A stretch of 64,000 bases of DNA from Psychroserpens luteus. Its GTDB lineage: Bacteria > Bacteroidota > Bacteroidia > Flavobacteriales > Flavobacteriaceae. Under the pieces are notes generated by a model. It made no database searches and had not been told where the DNA came from. It saw only the letters and a list, made by a program, of their open reading frames with translations. Of the stretch, positions 9,998-19,028 are shown piece after piece (positions within the stretch are counted from its first letter, which is position 1; each line of letters begins with the position of its first letter). A program made the translations under genes and the position numbers. The stretch lies in assembly GCF_015319355.1 (NCBI RefSeq), contig NZ_JADILU010000005.1, positions 248,001 through 312,000 of the forward strand, in the 5' to 3' direction.

Positions 9998-10393
9998 CTA
10001 CTTCACTAAAATACCTTTAGCTTCCATTAACGGAATCGCCTGTAGAGCTTTTAAATTGATAGTATTTTTCCTAAACGTATAGGTCTTATCGAACATTTTG
10101 TTCCCTTCAAAGAAAGTCACGTTGAATTGGTTATTTATAGCAAATAAACCCTCTTGTAGTAACTCAATTTTAGCATAACTTTTTTTAGGAAGCAGGTCTA
10201 GTTTTTTTCGAAAAATGGAAGTCATTTTATCTTCAGAATAGCCACTAGTAACAATAAGCACCATTTCTAAATCCACATCTTTATCGTTAATTATATAAGC
10301 ATTCCAATCTTGAGTTTTATAAATATCATTATACTCATTTACAACTGCTATGTAAACACCTTCTACTTTTGGGATGTCAATATCTTTTTTCAT
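9998..10393 (-). CDS. Conserved flavobacterial orphan protein
   Basis: A 131-residue soluble protein with no signal peptide or membrane helix. It appears to be a single mixed alpha/beta domain, opening with KKDIDIPKVEGVYIAVVNEYN and closing PLMEAKGILVK. I recognise the general pattern as a conserved flavobacterial orphan. From memory such proteins are sometimes labelled phenylalanyl-tRNA synthetase alpha, which is certainly wrong here: the true pheS lies at 17414-18433 and no class II motif is present. It follows the TetR gene by 17 bases, but a -7-like TATTTTTG at 10399-10406 (minus strand) could give it its own, nearly leaderless transcript. Confidence 0.7.
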   Translation of the reverse strand: MKKDIDIPKVEGVYIAVVNEYNDIYKTQDWNAYIINDKDVDLEMVLIVTSGYSEDKMTSIFRKKLDLLPKKSYAKIELLQEGLFAINNQFNVTFFEGNKMFDKTYTFRKNTINLKALQAIPLMEAKGILVK

Positions 10394-10410
10394 AATGCAA
10401 AAATAGTAAA

Positions 10411-11004
10411 CTATTCAAAAAAAGAATTAGAATAATTATTACTAATTATACCTTTTAAATTATAGATAACTAAATGTTCAAAAAGCTCTTCTTTTGGGTA
10501 TAATTCAAACAAATTATTCTCTTTAAACACGAGATTATCAATTCTAAAAAAATAAATCTTCACTATCAATTCTAAATTTACTTCCTTTTTAATATTACCA
10601 GCTTCTTGCGCTTTTCTCAATAAGTTATAAATTATGACATTTGATAGCTCTTCAACAAAATCATCAAATAACTGACTCGCTTTAGGATAATACTTTTCTA
10701 AACCAAAAAGAAAAGAGGGCTTAAAATATTTTAAATATTCAAACCCTCTCTGGTAAATTAATATAACACATAAAATAGGGTCTTTACCATTGCTATTAAT
10801 CAACCTATTTATATCTTCTTTATACTCATTTAATAAGCTTTCAAGACTAGAGGTAACCAGGTCTTCTTTGTTATCAAAAAACGTATAAATTGTTTTTTTA
10901 GAAATACCAAGCTCATGTGCTAACTCGTCTAAAGTGACATGCTTACTACCAAATTGAGTAAACTTTGTAATAGAACATTTTAACAATTCTGCTTTAGTAA
11001 TCAT
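10411..11004 (-). CDS. TetR-family transcriptional regulator
   Basis: A 197-residue one-component regulator. The N-terminal helix-turn-helix is clear: VTLDELAHELGISKKTIYTFF followed by DNKEDLV (about residues 23-50). The C-terminal ligand-binding part is helical and ends in poorly conserved Asn/Ser-rich sequence. It lies 11 bases downstream of the efflux outer-membrane channel on the same strand, so it is the last regulator of the efflux operon and may tune the pump in response to a ligand. The efflux operon also starts with a different type of regulator. Confidence 0.88.
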   Translation of the reverse strand: MITKAELLKCSITKFTQFGSKHVTLDELAHELGISKKTIYTFFDNKEDLVTSSLESLLNEYKEDINRLINSNGKDPILCVILIYQRGFEYLKYFKPSFLFGLEKYYPKASQLFDDFVEELSNVIIYNLLRKAQEAGNIKKEVNLELIVKIYFFRIDNLVFKENNLFELYPKEELFEHLVIYNLKGIISNNYSNSFFE

Positions 11005-11015
11005 CTTAGTTTATT

Positions 11016-12449
11016 TTATCTCCATCCACCACCTAGTGCTTCATATAAATCTACAATAGACACTAATTGTTGTAGCTTACTATCTATAATATTAAGCTCG
11101 GCACTTAATGCACTTTGTCGTGCTGTTAATAGATCTAAATAATTTGCGTAACCATTTTTAAGTAACTCTTCTGAGTTGGATTCAGCTGTACGTAAGGCTT
11201 CTACTTCGTTTTTTCTAAACACGAATTTTTTAGTTTCAGCTTCATAAGAATATAAAGCATTTGAGACTTCACTACCTGCAACCAATAAGGTTTTCTTAAA
11301 ATTCAACAAGGAACTTTCCTGATTAGCAAGTGCGACTTCTTTTTGAGTTTTTAGTTTTCTTTGATTTAAAAGTGGTTGTGTTAATCCTCCGACCACTGTA
11401 GCAAATAATGAGTTAGCGCTAAACAAATTATCCAACTCTAAACTTTGCAAACCACCTGAAGCTGTTAAAGTTAATGACGGGTAAAAATTACTGTTAGCCA
11501 CATTCGTTAACTCAAAATCTTTAATTAAAGCATATTCCGCAGCCATGACGTCTGGCCTATTTCTTAACAATGTTGCAGGAACACCTAACTTAATGTCTTG
11601 ATCAATACTTTGGGTATCTAAACGACTTCTTTCAAATTTTTGAGGTGTTTTTCCTAATAAAATACTAAGCGTGTTTTCTGTTTTAAAAATAGCAGTTTCA
11701 ATATCTATCTGTAAAGCTCTTGCACTATTATACTGTGCTATGTTTTGTTCTACTGCAACTTGAGTTACTTGACCTGCATCTTTTAAAGCTTTAATAGTTT
11801 CTACACCACTTTCTCTGGTTGCTATGGTTTCCTTAGTTACTTCTAATTGCGCATCTAAAGCCAATAAATTATAATAGGTATTTGCTATACTAGAAATCAA
11901 TTGTGTTTTTACTGCTTGATGTCCAGCAACATTTTGCAAATAATCTGCTTGTGATGCTCTTTTATTACTTCTTATTTTCCCCCAGATATCTGCTTCCCAA
12001 GATAAATCTGCAGTAACATCATAAGTATCTAAACCACCACTAAATATAGAACCAAACTGACTGTTCTCTGAATATTCTTGATGTGTATAGTTAGGACCTA
12101 CACTTAATGTTGGGAAATAACCTGCCTTACCTTGCTTTGCATAAGCTTCAGCAGCTATCATTTGCTGAATTGCAATACGAATGTCCATATTATTTTGCAG
12201 ACCTTCTTCTATATATTGTTGAAGATACTGATCCTTAAATAAGTCTTTCCATGATACGTCTGCTATAGAAACACTATCGGTTGGGAGATTTTCTGTTCTA
12301 TAAAGCGCTTGGGTTTCTGTATCTAAATTTGGCCTAACATAATCTTTTGCTACAAAGCAACTTTGTAATGTTAATGCAACTACTAGTAATAGTACTCCTT
12401 TACTAAAACTTCTATGTTTGATAATTGATTTCATCTTTTTATTCTTCAA
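11016..12449 (-). CDS. Outer-membrane efflux channel (TolC/NodT-type lipoprotein)
   Basis: A 477-residue outer-membrane factor that forms the exit duct of a tripartite RND pump. A signal sequence with lipobox LQSC (Cys near residue 31) is followed by two outer-membrane-efflux repeats with long coiled alpha-barrel helices (about 75-260 and 290-470). Family signatures include DLSWEADIWGKIRSNKRAS, LLRNRPDVMAAEYAL and the closing YEALGGGWR. The start overlaps the pump gene stop by 11 bases; the Met at codon 6 would instead leave a 4-base gap. Translational coupling to the pump is likely. Confidence 0.93.
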   Translation of the reverse strand: MKNKKMKSIIKHRSFSKGVLLLVVALTLQSCFVAKDYVRPNLDTETQALYRTENLPTDSVSIADVSWKDLFKDQYLQQYIEEGLQNNMDIRIAIQQMIAAEAYAKQGKAGYFPTLSVGPNYTHQEYSENSQFGSIFSGGLDTYDVTADLSWEADIWGKIRSNKRASQADYLQNVAGHQAVKTQLISSIANTYYNLLALDAQLEVTKETIATRESGVETIKALKDAGQVTQVAVEQNIAQYNSARALQIDIETAIFKTENTLSILLGKTPQKFERSRLDTQSIDQDIKLGVPATLLRNRPDVMAAEYALIKDFELTNVANSNFYPSLTLTASGGLQSLELDNLFSANSLFATVVGGLTQPLLNQRKLKTQKEVALANQESSLLNFKKTLLVAGSEVSNALYSYEAETKKFVFRKNEVEALRTAESNSEELLKNGYANYLDLLTARQSALSAELNIIDSKLQQLVSIVDLYEALGGGWR

Positions 12450-15400
12450 TAGTTTGTACTGCTGGTTTACTAGAAACTTTTTCTTGTAACCACTGGAATA
12501 ATATAAATAAGATAGGAATTACAAAGACTCCTAAAAGAGTTCCAATAAGCATTCCTCCTGCTGCTCCTGTACCAATCGAGTTGTTTCCTTCTGACCCAAC
12601 ACCTTTTGCTAATACTAAAGGCATCAATCCTAAAATAAAGGCAAACGAAGTCATTAAAATTGGACGTAAACGCGCTTTTGCTCCATGAATAGCTGCATCT
12701 ACAATGCTCTCACCATTCTTTCTTCGTTGCAATGCAAACTCTACAATAAGTATGGCATTTTTAGCGAGCAGACCAATAAGCATGATTAAAGCAATTTGGA
12801 AATAAATATTGTTTTCTAATCCGAAGAACTTTGTACTTATATAAGCTCCAAATACACCAAACGGTAAGGATAATACAACCGCAAATGGAAGTAAATAACT
12901 TTCATATTGTGCACTTAATAAGAAATACACAAACAGAATACTTAAAATAAATATAAATGTAGTTTGATTTCCTGCATTCACTTCTTCACGCGTTAGACCA
13001 GAATAAGCAACCGTATAATTACTTGGTAATTTTGCCACTTCTTCTTCAATAACTCTAATAGCATCACCTGTACTAAATCCATCGTTTGTAGCTCCTGTTA
13101 TACTTGTAGAATTAAACAAGTTGAAACGCGTTACAGATTGTGGACCATACACTCTCTCTAATGTGACAAACTGTGTAATTGGAGTCATTTCACCAGTATC
13201 TGTTCGCACATACATGCTATTCAAAGCATTTTCATCTGCTCTATCTTCTGGTAATGCTTGTATGTATACTCTAAACTGTTTTCCGAATCTAGAGAAATCC
13301 GAAGCATAAATACCTCCAATATATCCTTGTAAAGTAGAGAAGATACTCGTTACTGAAACTCCTTTTTCTTTTGCTAAAGGCACATTCACTTCCATTTCGT
13401 ATTGTGGGTAATTTGTACTGAAAGAAGACGTTGCGTATTTAATTTCTGGGTGACTCATTAAAGCCATAGAGAAGTCTTTATTCGCTTTATCTAAATCTGC
13501 AAACTCGCCTCCAAACTTATCTAATAAGTTAATCTCAAAACCAGAGGAGTTTCCAAAACCACGAATACTTGGTGGTGAGAAGAAAATAATATTAGCATCT
13601 GGAATAGTCGCTGCAATACCAAATAGTTTTCCTGTAATAGCCTGCGCTGACAAAGAAGGGTCTGTACGATCTGCCCAATCTTCTAGTTTTATAATTCCGA
13701 AACCAAAATTACTACCAGCTCCACTAATTAAACTTCTACCTTTAATAAAGTTGACACCAACAATACCATCTATCCCTTCCACTTTATCATATAGCTTTCT
13801 TGCCACTGCATCTGTTCTATCTAGAGATGCTCCTGGAGGTAATTCGATATTTGCGAAAATAATTCCTCTATCTTCATTAGGTACAAAACCTGTTGGTGTT
13901 GTCGTAGAAGCCCAATAGATTCCAATAACAGCAATGATTAATAATAAAACAGAAATAAATTTTCTTTTGTATAAAAACTGAAGAGATCTACCATAACGCT
14001 CTACTGTGGCATTAAATCCACGATTGAATAATGTATAAAAACGTTTTAATGGACTTTTTCCTTTTATTTCTTCATCGTCTTTATGTCCTTTTAACAACAA
14101 AGCACATAATGCTGGACTTAAGGTTAAAGCGTTTACTGCTGAAATTAAAATAGCAATAATTAACGTCACACCAAATTGCTCGTAAAACACACCTGTAGGA
14201 CCTGTTACAAACGTAACTGGAATAAATACTGCTGCCATTACCAAAGTAATGGAAATAATAGCACCAGAAATTTCATTCATGGCTGTTAACGTCGCTTTTT
14301 TAGGATCCTTTTCACCTTCATCCAATTTGGCATGAACAGCCTCCACAACAACGATAGCATCATCCACTACAATACCAATGGCGAGGACTAACGCAAATAG
14401 CGTTAACAAGTTTATTGAATAGCCAAAAACACTAAGGAAGAAGAACGTCCCTATAATAGAAACCGGAACTGCAATTGCAGGAATTAATGTAGATCTAAAA
14501 TCTTGTAAGAAGAGAAATACTACTAAAAACACTAATACAAAGGCTTCTAATAAAGTAGTAACCACTTTTTCGATAGATGCATTTAAAAACAAACTGGTAT
14601 CGTATGGTACAAAAATATCTAAACCTTCTGGAAGGTCTTTTTTAACAGATTCTAAAGTGATTTTAATGTTTTCAATAATCTCTTGTGCATTGGATCCTTT
14701 GGTTTGAAAAATACCCATAAAGACAGCTGGATGACCTAAACTCATCGCATTAGAAGAATACGATTGTGCATCTAACTCAATAGTTGCAACATCTTTTAAT
14801 CTTAAAAACTCTCCATTTCCTAAAGCTTTAATTACAATATCACTATACTGACTTTCATTTTTAAAACGTCCGCTATAGGTTAACGTATAAGAAAACGATT
14901 CTCCATTGTTTTGACCTAATGAACCAGCTGCTGCTTCTAAATTTTGTTCTGCTAAAGCAGCTGAAATATCTGAAGGAATTAAACCATATGATGCTAATTT
15001 TTCTGGATTTAACCAAATACGCATCGCGTAATCCTGTTGAGAAAATACACTAACATCTCCAACACCACTAATACGTTGCATGGCTGGAATCACATTAATT
15101 TTTAAGTAATTCTGAATAAACGTAGCATCATAATCTTCGCTTTCAGAATACATAGATATAAACATTAACGCACTAGTTTCTTGTTTTTGTGTCGTTACAC
15201 CTGTTTGAATTACCTCTTGTGGTAATAATGGATTTGCTCTAGCAACACGATTTTGTACGTTAACTGCAGCGATATCTGCATCGATATCTTGATCAAAATA
15301 AACTGTAATTTCTGCTGATCCTGTATTAGATGCAGTAGAGGTAATGTATGTCATACCTTCTACACCATTAATTTGTTCTTCTATAGGAATGATAACACTC

Positions 15401-15576
15401 TCTAAAACAGTTTCGGCGTTTGCTCCTGTGTAATTTGCAGTAACTTTAATAGTTGGTGGCGCAATATCTGGATATTCCTCTATAGGCAAACTAGTTATAC
15501 TAATAACTCCAAGTAAAACTATGATAATAGAGATTACCGTCGAAAGAACTGGTCTTTCAATAAATGTTTTTAACAT
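12439..15576 (-). CDS. RND efflux pump inner-membrane transporter (HAE1/AcrB type)
   Basis: A 1045-residue hydrophobe/amphiphile efflux RND pump with the standard twelve helices and two large periplasmic loops. The start MLKTFIERPVLSTVISIIIVLLG is typical of Bacteroidota AcrB-like pumps. The proton-relay aspartates are present in GIVVDDAIVVVEAVHAKL (TM4) and the partner lysine in GLLAKNAILIVEF (TM10). Length equals that of AcrB. It probably exports drugs, dyes or lipophilic metabolites using the proton gradient. It sits between the adaptor (22 bases upstream) and the outer-membrane channel (overlapping). Confidence 0.96.
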   Translation of the reverse strand: MLKTFIERPVLSTVISIIIVLLGVISITSLPIEEYPDIAPPTIKVTANYTGANAETVLESVIIPIEEQINGVEGMTYITSTASNTGSAEITVYFDQDIDADIAAVNVQNRVARANPLLPQEVIQTGVTTQKQETSALMFISMYSESEDYDATFIQNYLKINVIPAMQRISGVGDVSVFSQQDYAMRIWLNPEKLASYGLIPSDISAALAEQNLEAAAGSLGQNNGESFSYTLTYSGRFKNESQYSDIVIKALGNGEFLRLKDVATIELDAQSYSSNAMSLGHPAVFMGIFQTKGSNAQEIIENIKITLESVKKDLPEGLDIFVPYDTSLFLNASIEKVVTTLLEAFVLVFLVVFLFLQDFRSTLIPAIAVPVSIIGTFFFLSVFGYSINLLTLFALVLAIGIVVDDAIVVVEAVHAKLDEGEKDPKKATLTAMNEISGAIISITLVMAAVFIPVTFVTGPTGVFYEQFGVTLIIAILISAVNALTLSPALCALLLKGHKDDEEIKGKSPLKRFYTLFNRGFNATVERYGRSLQFLYKRKFISVLLLIIAVIGIYWASTTTPTGFVPNEDRGIIFANIELPPGASLDRTDAVARKLYDKVEGIDGIVGVNFIKGRSLISGAGSNFGFGIIKLEDWADRTDPSLSAQAITGKLFGIAATIPDANIIFFSPPSIRGFGNSSGFEINLLDKFGGEFADLDKANKDFSMALMSHPEIKYATSSFSTNYPQYEMEVNVPLAKEKGVSVTSIFSTLQGYIGGIYASDFSRFGKQFRVYIQALPEDRADENALNSMYVRTDTGEMTPITQFVTLERVYGPQSVTRFNLFNSTSITGATNDGFSTGDAIRVIEEEVAKLPSNYTVAYSGLTREEVNAGNQTTFIFILSILFVYFLLSAQYESYLLPFAVVLSLPFGVFGAYISTKFFGLENNIYFQIALIMLIGLLAKNAILIVEFALQRRKNGESIVDAAIHGAKARLRPILMTSFAFILGLMPLVLAKGVGSEGNNSIGTGAAGGMLIGTLLGVFVIPILFILFQWLQEKVSSKPAVQTIEE

Positions 15577-15598
15577 GATTGATATGTTTTTTGTTTAT

Positions 15599-16729
15599 CT
15601 AATTTCTGAATAAAGTTGCAACAGGTGTAATAGCTTCCTCAAAAGAAGTTTCTTGAGGCGAGATTATCATTCCGTTTCTTAATTTACCAACTCCTGATAT
15701 AATAATTTTATCTTTTGCATCTAAACCAGATTCTACAACATATAAATTATCTACTGTACCTTTAACTTTTAAAATTGAAGTTGAAACTTTATTGCCCTCA
15801 ACAAGTTTAAAAATCATAATATTTCCTTGTTGCTCAAAGGTTGCAGATTGTGGGACAACTATAGCGTCTTTATATTCTATAGGAAATCTTATTTTACCAC
15901 TGTTACCATTGGTTAAGATTTCGTTTGGATTGTTAAAAGCTGCTCTAATTTGAATAGTTCCTGTGTTCTGATTTATTTGACCAGTACTTGTTTGAATGCG
16001 TCCTTTTTCAGAATACATCTTACCGTTTGCTAAAATCAAACTTAAATCTGGAGAATTTTTAATACGCTCAGCTTTAGTTTTTCCTTCAGATCTTTGTAAA
16101 TGGTCTATGTACTGCGCCTCATTAAAACTAAAAAAGGCATATACTTGATCAATCTCACTTACTGTTGTTAAAGGTCTTGCATCGCTTTGGCTAATTAAAG
16201 CACCTTCTCTAAAATTAATAGCTCCTACATAACCATCTATTGGACTTTTTATAGTTGCATAACCAATATTCGCAGAAACACCACTTAAGTTAGCTTTAGC
16301 CTGTGCTAAATTAGCTTTTGCAGTTTCTAATTGTACTGGACTAATGATGTTCTTTTCTACAAGCGGAATCAATTTATCTACTTCAACTTGTGCTACATTA
16401 ACACGTGCTTTTGCAGCTCCAGCATCTTGACTTAAAGATTGTGTTTCTAATTTAAACAACACCTGTCCTTTTCTTACTTTTTGACCTTCATCAACAAATA
16501 CTTTTTCAATATATCCTGATGTTTTAGCTCTTACATCACTGTTAACTATACCCTCAATAGTTGCAGGATAATCAGTATATCCTGTTACAGTTTTGCTTTG
16601 TATTTGAGCTACAGGAAAAGCTGCAGGTGGTGCTTCTACTACTGGTTGATTTTTCTCTGTGTTTCCACAACTTAAAACGACTAAAAATACACTTAGTGTA
16701 AGTAACACTAATAATTTATTATGCCTCAT
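15599..16729 (-). CDS. RND efflux periplasmic adaptor (membrane fusion protein)
   Basis: A 376-residue adaptor lipoprotein: signal sequence and lipobox VLSC (Cys near residue 21). It then has a barrel-sandwich/lipoyl half (TSGYIEKVFVDEGQKVRKGQVLF), an alpha-hairpin (about 105-165), the second lipoyl half (ATIKSPIDGYVGAINFREGALI), and beta-barrel and membrane-proximal domains. It bridges the RND pump to the outer-membrane channel. The gene starts 11 bases after the regulator stop and 22 bases before the pump start, so it is the first structural gene of the operon. Confidence 0.94.
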   Translation of the reverse strand: MRHNKLLVLLTLSVFLVVLSCGNTEKNQPVVEAPPAAFPVAQIQSKTVTGYTDYPATIEGIVNSDVRAKTSGYIEKVFVDEGQKVRKGQVLFKLETQSLSQDAGAAKARVNVAQVEVDKLIPLVEKNIISPVQLETAKANLAQAKANLSGVSANIGYATIKSPIDGYVGAINFREGALISQSDARPLTTVSEIDQVYAFFSFNEAQYIDHLQRSEGKTKAERIKNSPDLSLILANGKMYSEKGRIQTSTGQINQNTGTIQIRAAFNNPNEILTNGNSGKIRFPIEYKDAIVVPQSATFEQQGNIMIFKLVEGNKVSTSILKVKGTVDNLYVVESGLDAKDKIIISGVGKLRNGMIISPQETSFEEAITPVATLFRN

Positions 16730-16740
16730 TTTTGTTTTAG

Positions 16741-17244
16741 TTAAATATTGAATTTATTGTTTGCTAGATTTGTTCTTAATTCTTCTACAGAAGCTGTTGC
16801 TCCATCTATAAATTTGATATAATCATCATGAAAACTTAAGTCGAATTTCTCGTCTTCATTTTCAATTTTATTATTGTTTATAGTTTCTTTGTAATTTTTT
16901 AATTCTAAGTGAATATCTCGTTCTTCATTCCATTTATTTATCATGCTGTCAATATGTTGAACAACCATGTCCTTATTAATTACAAAATATTTTTTGCGAT
17001 CTCCAGTTTTTGTGAAATACACAATCTTATTCAAATCTTGTAAATGATTAAGGTGCGTAGAAATAGTACTTTTACTTGCACAAAGTATGGTTACCATATC
17101 TTCAAAAGTGGTTCCTTTTTTACCTGTAAGAATGATGTAAGCTAAAATACGTGCTGCAACAGGAGCTAATTGCTCTCTATTTTCTAAATGCACACCTAGT
17201 TTCTCAACTAAACTCATTTTTTTTTGGCAGATATCTTCTTTCAT
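16741..17244 (-). CDS. GbsR/MarR-type winged-helix regulator of the efflux operon
   Basis: A 167-residue winged-helix DNA-binding protein. The N-terminal region ENREQLAPVAARILAYIILTG is typical of GbsR-type regulators. The helix-turn-helix TTFEDMVTILCASKSTISTHL lies at about 60-80, with a wing KTGDRKKYFVI (about 93-103). A charged, probably coiled-coil C-terminal half should make the dimer. It is the promoter-proximal gene of the efflux operon, and a perfect inverted repeat lies in its promoter, so autorepression is likely. The inducing ligand cannot be inferred. Confidence 0.88.
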   Translation of the reverse strand: MKEDICQKKMSLVEKLGVHLENREQLAPVAARILAYIILTGKKGTTFEDMVTILCASKSTISTHLNHLQDLNKIVYFTKTGDRKKYFVINKDMVVQHIDSMINKWNEERDIHLELKNYKETINNNKIENEDEKFDLSFHDDYIKFIDGATASVEELRTNLANNKFNI

Positions 17245-17305
17245 TTTAAATTATCTTATTACTGTTTTTTAATACGGAAATATTAAGCTACAGTAAATTT
17301 CTATG

Positions 17306-17313
17306 CAAATATA
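17306..17313 (-). promoter_or_regulatory. -7 promoter box of the efflux operon
   Basis: The minus strand reads TATATTTG, a perfect TAnnTTTG. It lies 62 bases before the regulator start codon and immediately beside the inverted repeat at 17321-17338. A TTTG (minus strand, 17329-17332) lies inside that repeat but is closer than the usual -33 spacing. Confidence 0.6.
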
Positions 17314-17320
17314 TATATTG

Positions 17321-17338
17321 GTTCGGAACAAACCGAAC
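17321..17338. promoter_or_regulatory. Probable operator of the efflux regulator
   Basis: GTTCGG-AACAAA-CCGAAC is a perfect 6-bp inverted repeat with a 6-base spacer, unusually GC-rich for its surroundings. It starts 8 bases upstream of the -7 box on the minus strand, so a bound dimer would block RNA polymerase. The natural candidate is the winged-helix protein encoded just downstream; the TetR protein is the alternative. Confidence 0.65.
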
Positions 17339-17367
17339 TAATCGAAGTTAAAATGTTGTTAAATAAA

Positions 17368-17393
17368 AAAGCCGACTATTAACAGTCGGCTTT
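17368..17393 (-). terminator. Intrinsic terminator of pheS
   Basis: AAAGCCGACT (17368-17377) and AGTCGGCTTT (17384-17393) form a 10-bp stem. On the minus strand it is followed by a T run, 20 bases past the pheS stop. Confidence 0.85.
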
Positions 17394-17413
17394 ATAGAAT
17401 ATTTTGTTGCAAT

Positions 17414-18433
17414 TTATAGTGCAGATTTAAACTGCTCTAAGAACCTAACATCGTTTTCACTTAATAAACGAATATCGCTAATTTGATTTAGTAACATTGC
17501 TATACGATCTATTCCCATTCCGAATGCGAAACCTGAATATTCTTTAGAATCAATACCACAGTTTTCCAAAACGTTTGGATCTACCATACCACAACCCATA
17601 ATTTCTAACCAACCTGTTCCTTTGGTAATCTTATAGTCTGTTTCTGTCTCTAATCCCCAATATACATCTACCTCAGCACTAGGCTCTGTAAACGGAAAAT
17701 ATGAAGGACGCAAACGTATCTTAGATTTACCAAACATCTCTGTAGTAAAATATTGCAAGGTTTGTTTTAAATCTGCAAAACTCACATCTTTATCAATGTA
17801 TAAACCTTCTACTTGGTGGAAAAAACAATGTGCACGTGCCGAAATAGCTTCGTTACGAAACACACGACCTGGAGAAATGGTACGAATTGGTGGTTTATTG
17901 TTTTCCATATAACGCACTTGCACAGAACTTGTGTGTGTACGCAATAAAATATCTGGATCTGTTTGAATAAAAAATGTATCCTGCATATCACGCGCTGGGT
18001 GATATTCTGGCAAGTTTAATGCTGTAAAATTATGCCAGTCATCTTCAATTTCAGGACCTTCACTTACATTAAATCCTATACGAGAAAAGATATCGATAAT
18101 TTGATTTTTCACTATAGATATTGGATGACGTGCACCAATCTCAATAGGTTCTCCTGGACGGGATAAATCTCCATAAACACCTTTGACTTCTTCCTTACTT
18201 TCTAATTCTTCTTTTAAGGCGTTTACTTTTGCTTCGGCAGTTTGCTTAAGTTTATTAATGGTTTGACCAAACTCTTTTTTCTGCTCGTTTGTTACATTTT
18301 TAAACTCCGAAAAATAGTCATTAAGTAATCCTTTTTTACCTAAGTATTTTATACGAAAAGCCTCAACCTCTTCTTTAGATTGTGCTTTAAATGCTTCGGC
18401 TTCTGCTATGAGTTCTTTTATCTTATCTATCAT
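17414..18433 (-). CDS. pheS: Phenylalanine--tRNA ligase alpha subunit
   Basis: A 339-residue catalytic alpha subunit of the class II PheRS. An N-terminal coiled-coil arm (about 1-90) is followed by the catalytic core with HTSSVQVRYM, the motif 2 region FRNEAISARAHCFFHQVEG, GCGMVDPNVLENCGID and motif 3 GFAFGMGIDRIAML. It pairs with the beta subunit PheT, whose gene is not in this window, so the two subunits are unlinked here. A set of hairpins lies between it and the upstream orphan. A clear terminator follows. Confidence 0.97.
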   Translation of the reverse strand: MIDKIKELIAEAEAFKAQSKEEVEAFRIKYLGKKGLLNDYFSEFKNVTNEQKKEFGQTINKLKQTAEAKVNALKEELESKEEVKGVYGDLSRPGEPIEIGARHPISIVKNQIIDIFSRIGFNVSEGPEIEDDWHNFTALNLPEYHPARDMQDTFFIQTDPDILLRTHTSSVQVRYMENNKPPIRTISPGRVFRNEAISARAHCFFHQVEGLYIDKDVSFADLKQTLQYFTTEMFGKSKIRLRPSYFPFTEPSAEVDVYWGLETETDYKITKGTGWLEIMGCGMVDPNVLENCGIDSKEYSGFAFGMGIDRIAMLLNQISDIRLLSENDVRFLEQFKSAL

Positions 18434-18468
18434 ATCTCCTTAAAATGAATGGCAAATTTATGAATTTT

Positions 18469-18556
18469 ATCGCTATTTGCGTTAGCGATTGCAATGGAAA
18501 TCCTTTTGCTTTTCGCAAAAGATTGTAGTGGAAAGTGCGACCCTTTTGGGTAACGC
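18469..18556. repeat. Triple-hairpin intergenic repeat upstream of pheS
   Basis: Three hairpins follow one another: ATCGCTA/TAGCGAT (18469-18489), CTTTTGC/GCAAAAG (18503-18521), and ACCCTTTTGGGT inside GCG/CGC (18537-18556). The right arms of the first two overlap a repeated 14-mer, GATTGCAATGGAAA (18487-18500) and GATTGTAGTGGAAA (18521-18534). I recall similar GATTG..(G)TGGAAA intergenic elements in other Bacteroidota, so this is probably a dispersed repeat rather than a pheS-specific attenuator. Confidence 0.55.
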
Positions 18557-18564
18557 TCAAAAAT

Positions 18565-18921
18565 TTATTCTATAAATTCAGATTCAATGAAATAATTAAC
18601 GATAGCATCTTTCATCAAAACACTTTGTTCTCCTGCTTTTAATGGTGGTAATTCTTCTTTTATTTTATAATGAGGCCAACCGTCTTCGTCTGCAAAATCA
18701 AATTCATAGTAACCATAAGGTGTGAGCAACTTGCAGATGGCAATGTGCATCAAATCAAGCTTATGATCTTTTTTAAACTTACGATCTAGCTGTCCCAACT
18801 CTTGCACACCTATTAAATATATTATTGCATCTAAATCTAATGGATCACCATCTGCAAATGTTGCAGACAACTTTTTTACCACTAAATCCCAACGTTGTTT
18901 TAATTGTTCATCTCTTGCCAT
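18565..18921 (-). CDS. Conserved flavobacterial orphan protein
   Basis: A 118-residue acidic soluble protein. The ATG at 18921 (MARDEQLKQRWDLVVKKL) is preferred over the upstream codon two residues earlier. Recognisable conserved-looking segments are LDAIIYLIGVQELGQ, LMHIAICKLL and LPPLKAGEQSVLMKDAIVNYF. It is mainly helical, without signal peptide or catalytic motif I can name. It has a clear -7 box and precedes pheS on the same strand with a structured spacer of 131 bases. The function is unknown. Confidence 0.75.
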   Translation of the reverse strand: MARDEQLKQRWDLVVKKLSATFADGDPLDLDAIIYLIGVQELGQLDRKFKKDHKLDLMHIAICKLLTPYGYYEFDFADEDGWPHYKIKEELPPLKAGEQSVLMKDAIVNYFIESEFIE

Positions 18922-18967
18922 AATCACTTTTCCGCGTATGCGAAAATCATTTTAATTAATAAGATTG

Positions 18968-18975
18968 CAAAGTTA
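18968..18975 (-). promoter_or_regulatory. -7 promoter box of the orphan gene
   Basis: The minus strand reads TAACTTTG, a perfect match to TAnnTTTG, 47 bases upstream of the start codon at 18921. Confidence 0.55.
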
Positions 18976-19028
18976 ATAAACTATAGGCTCTAGAAATACG
19001 TTATTATTTTAAAATGAGAAAAATTATG

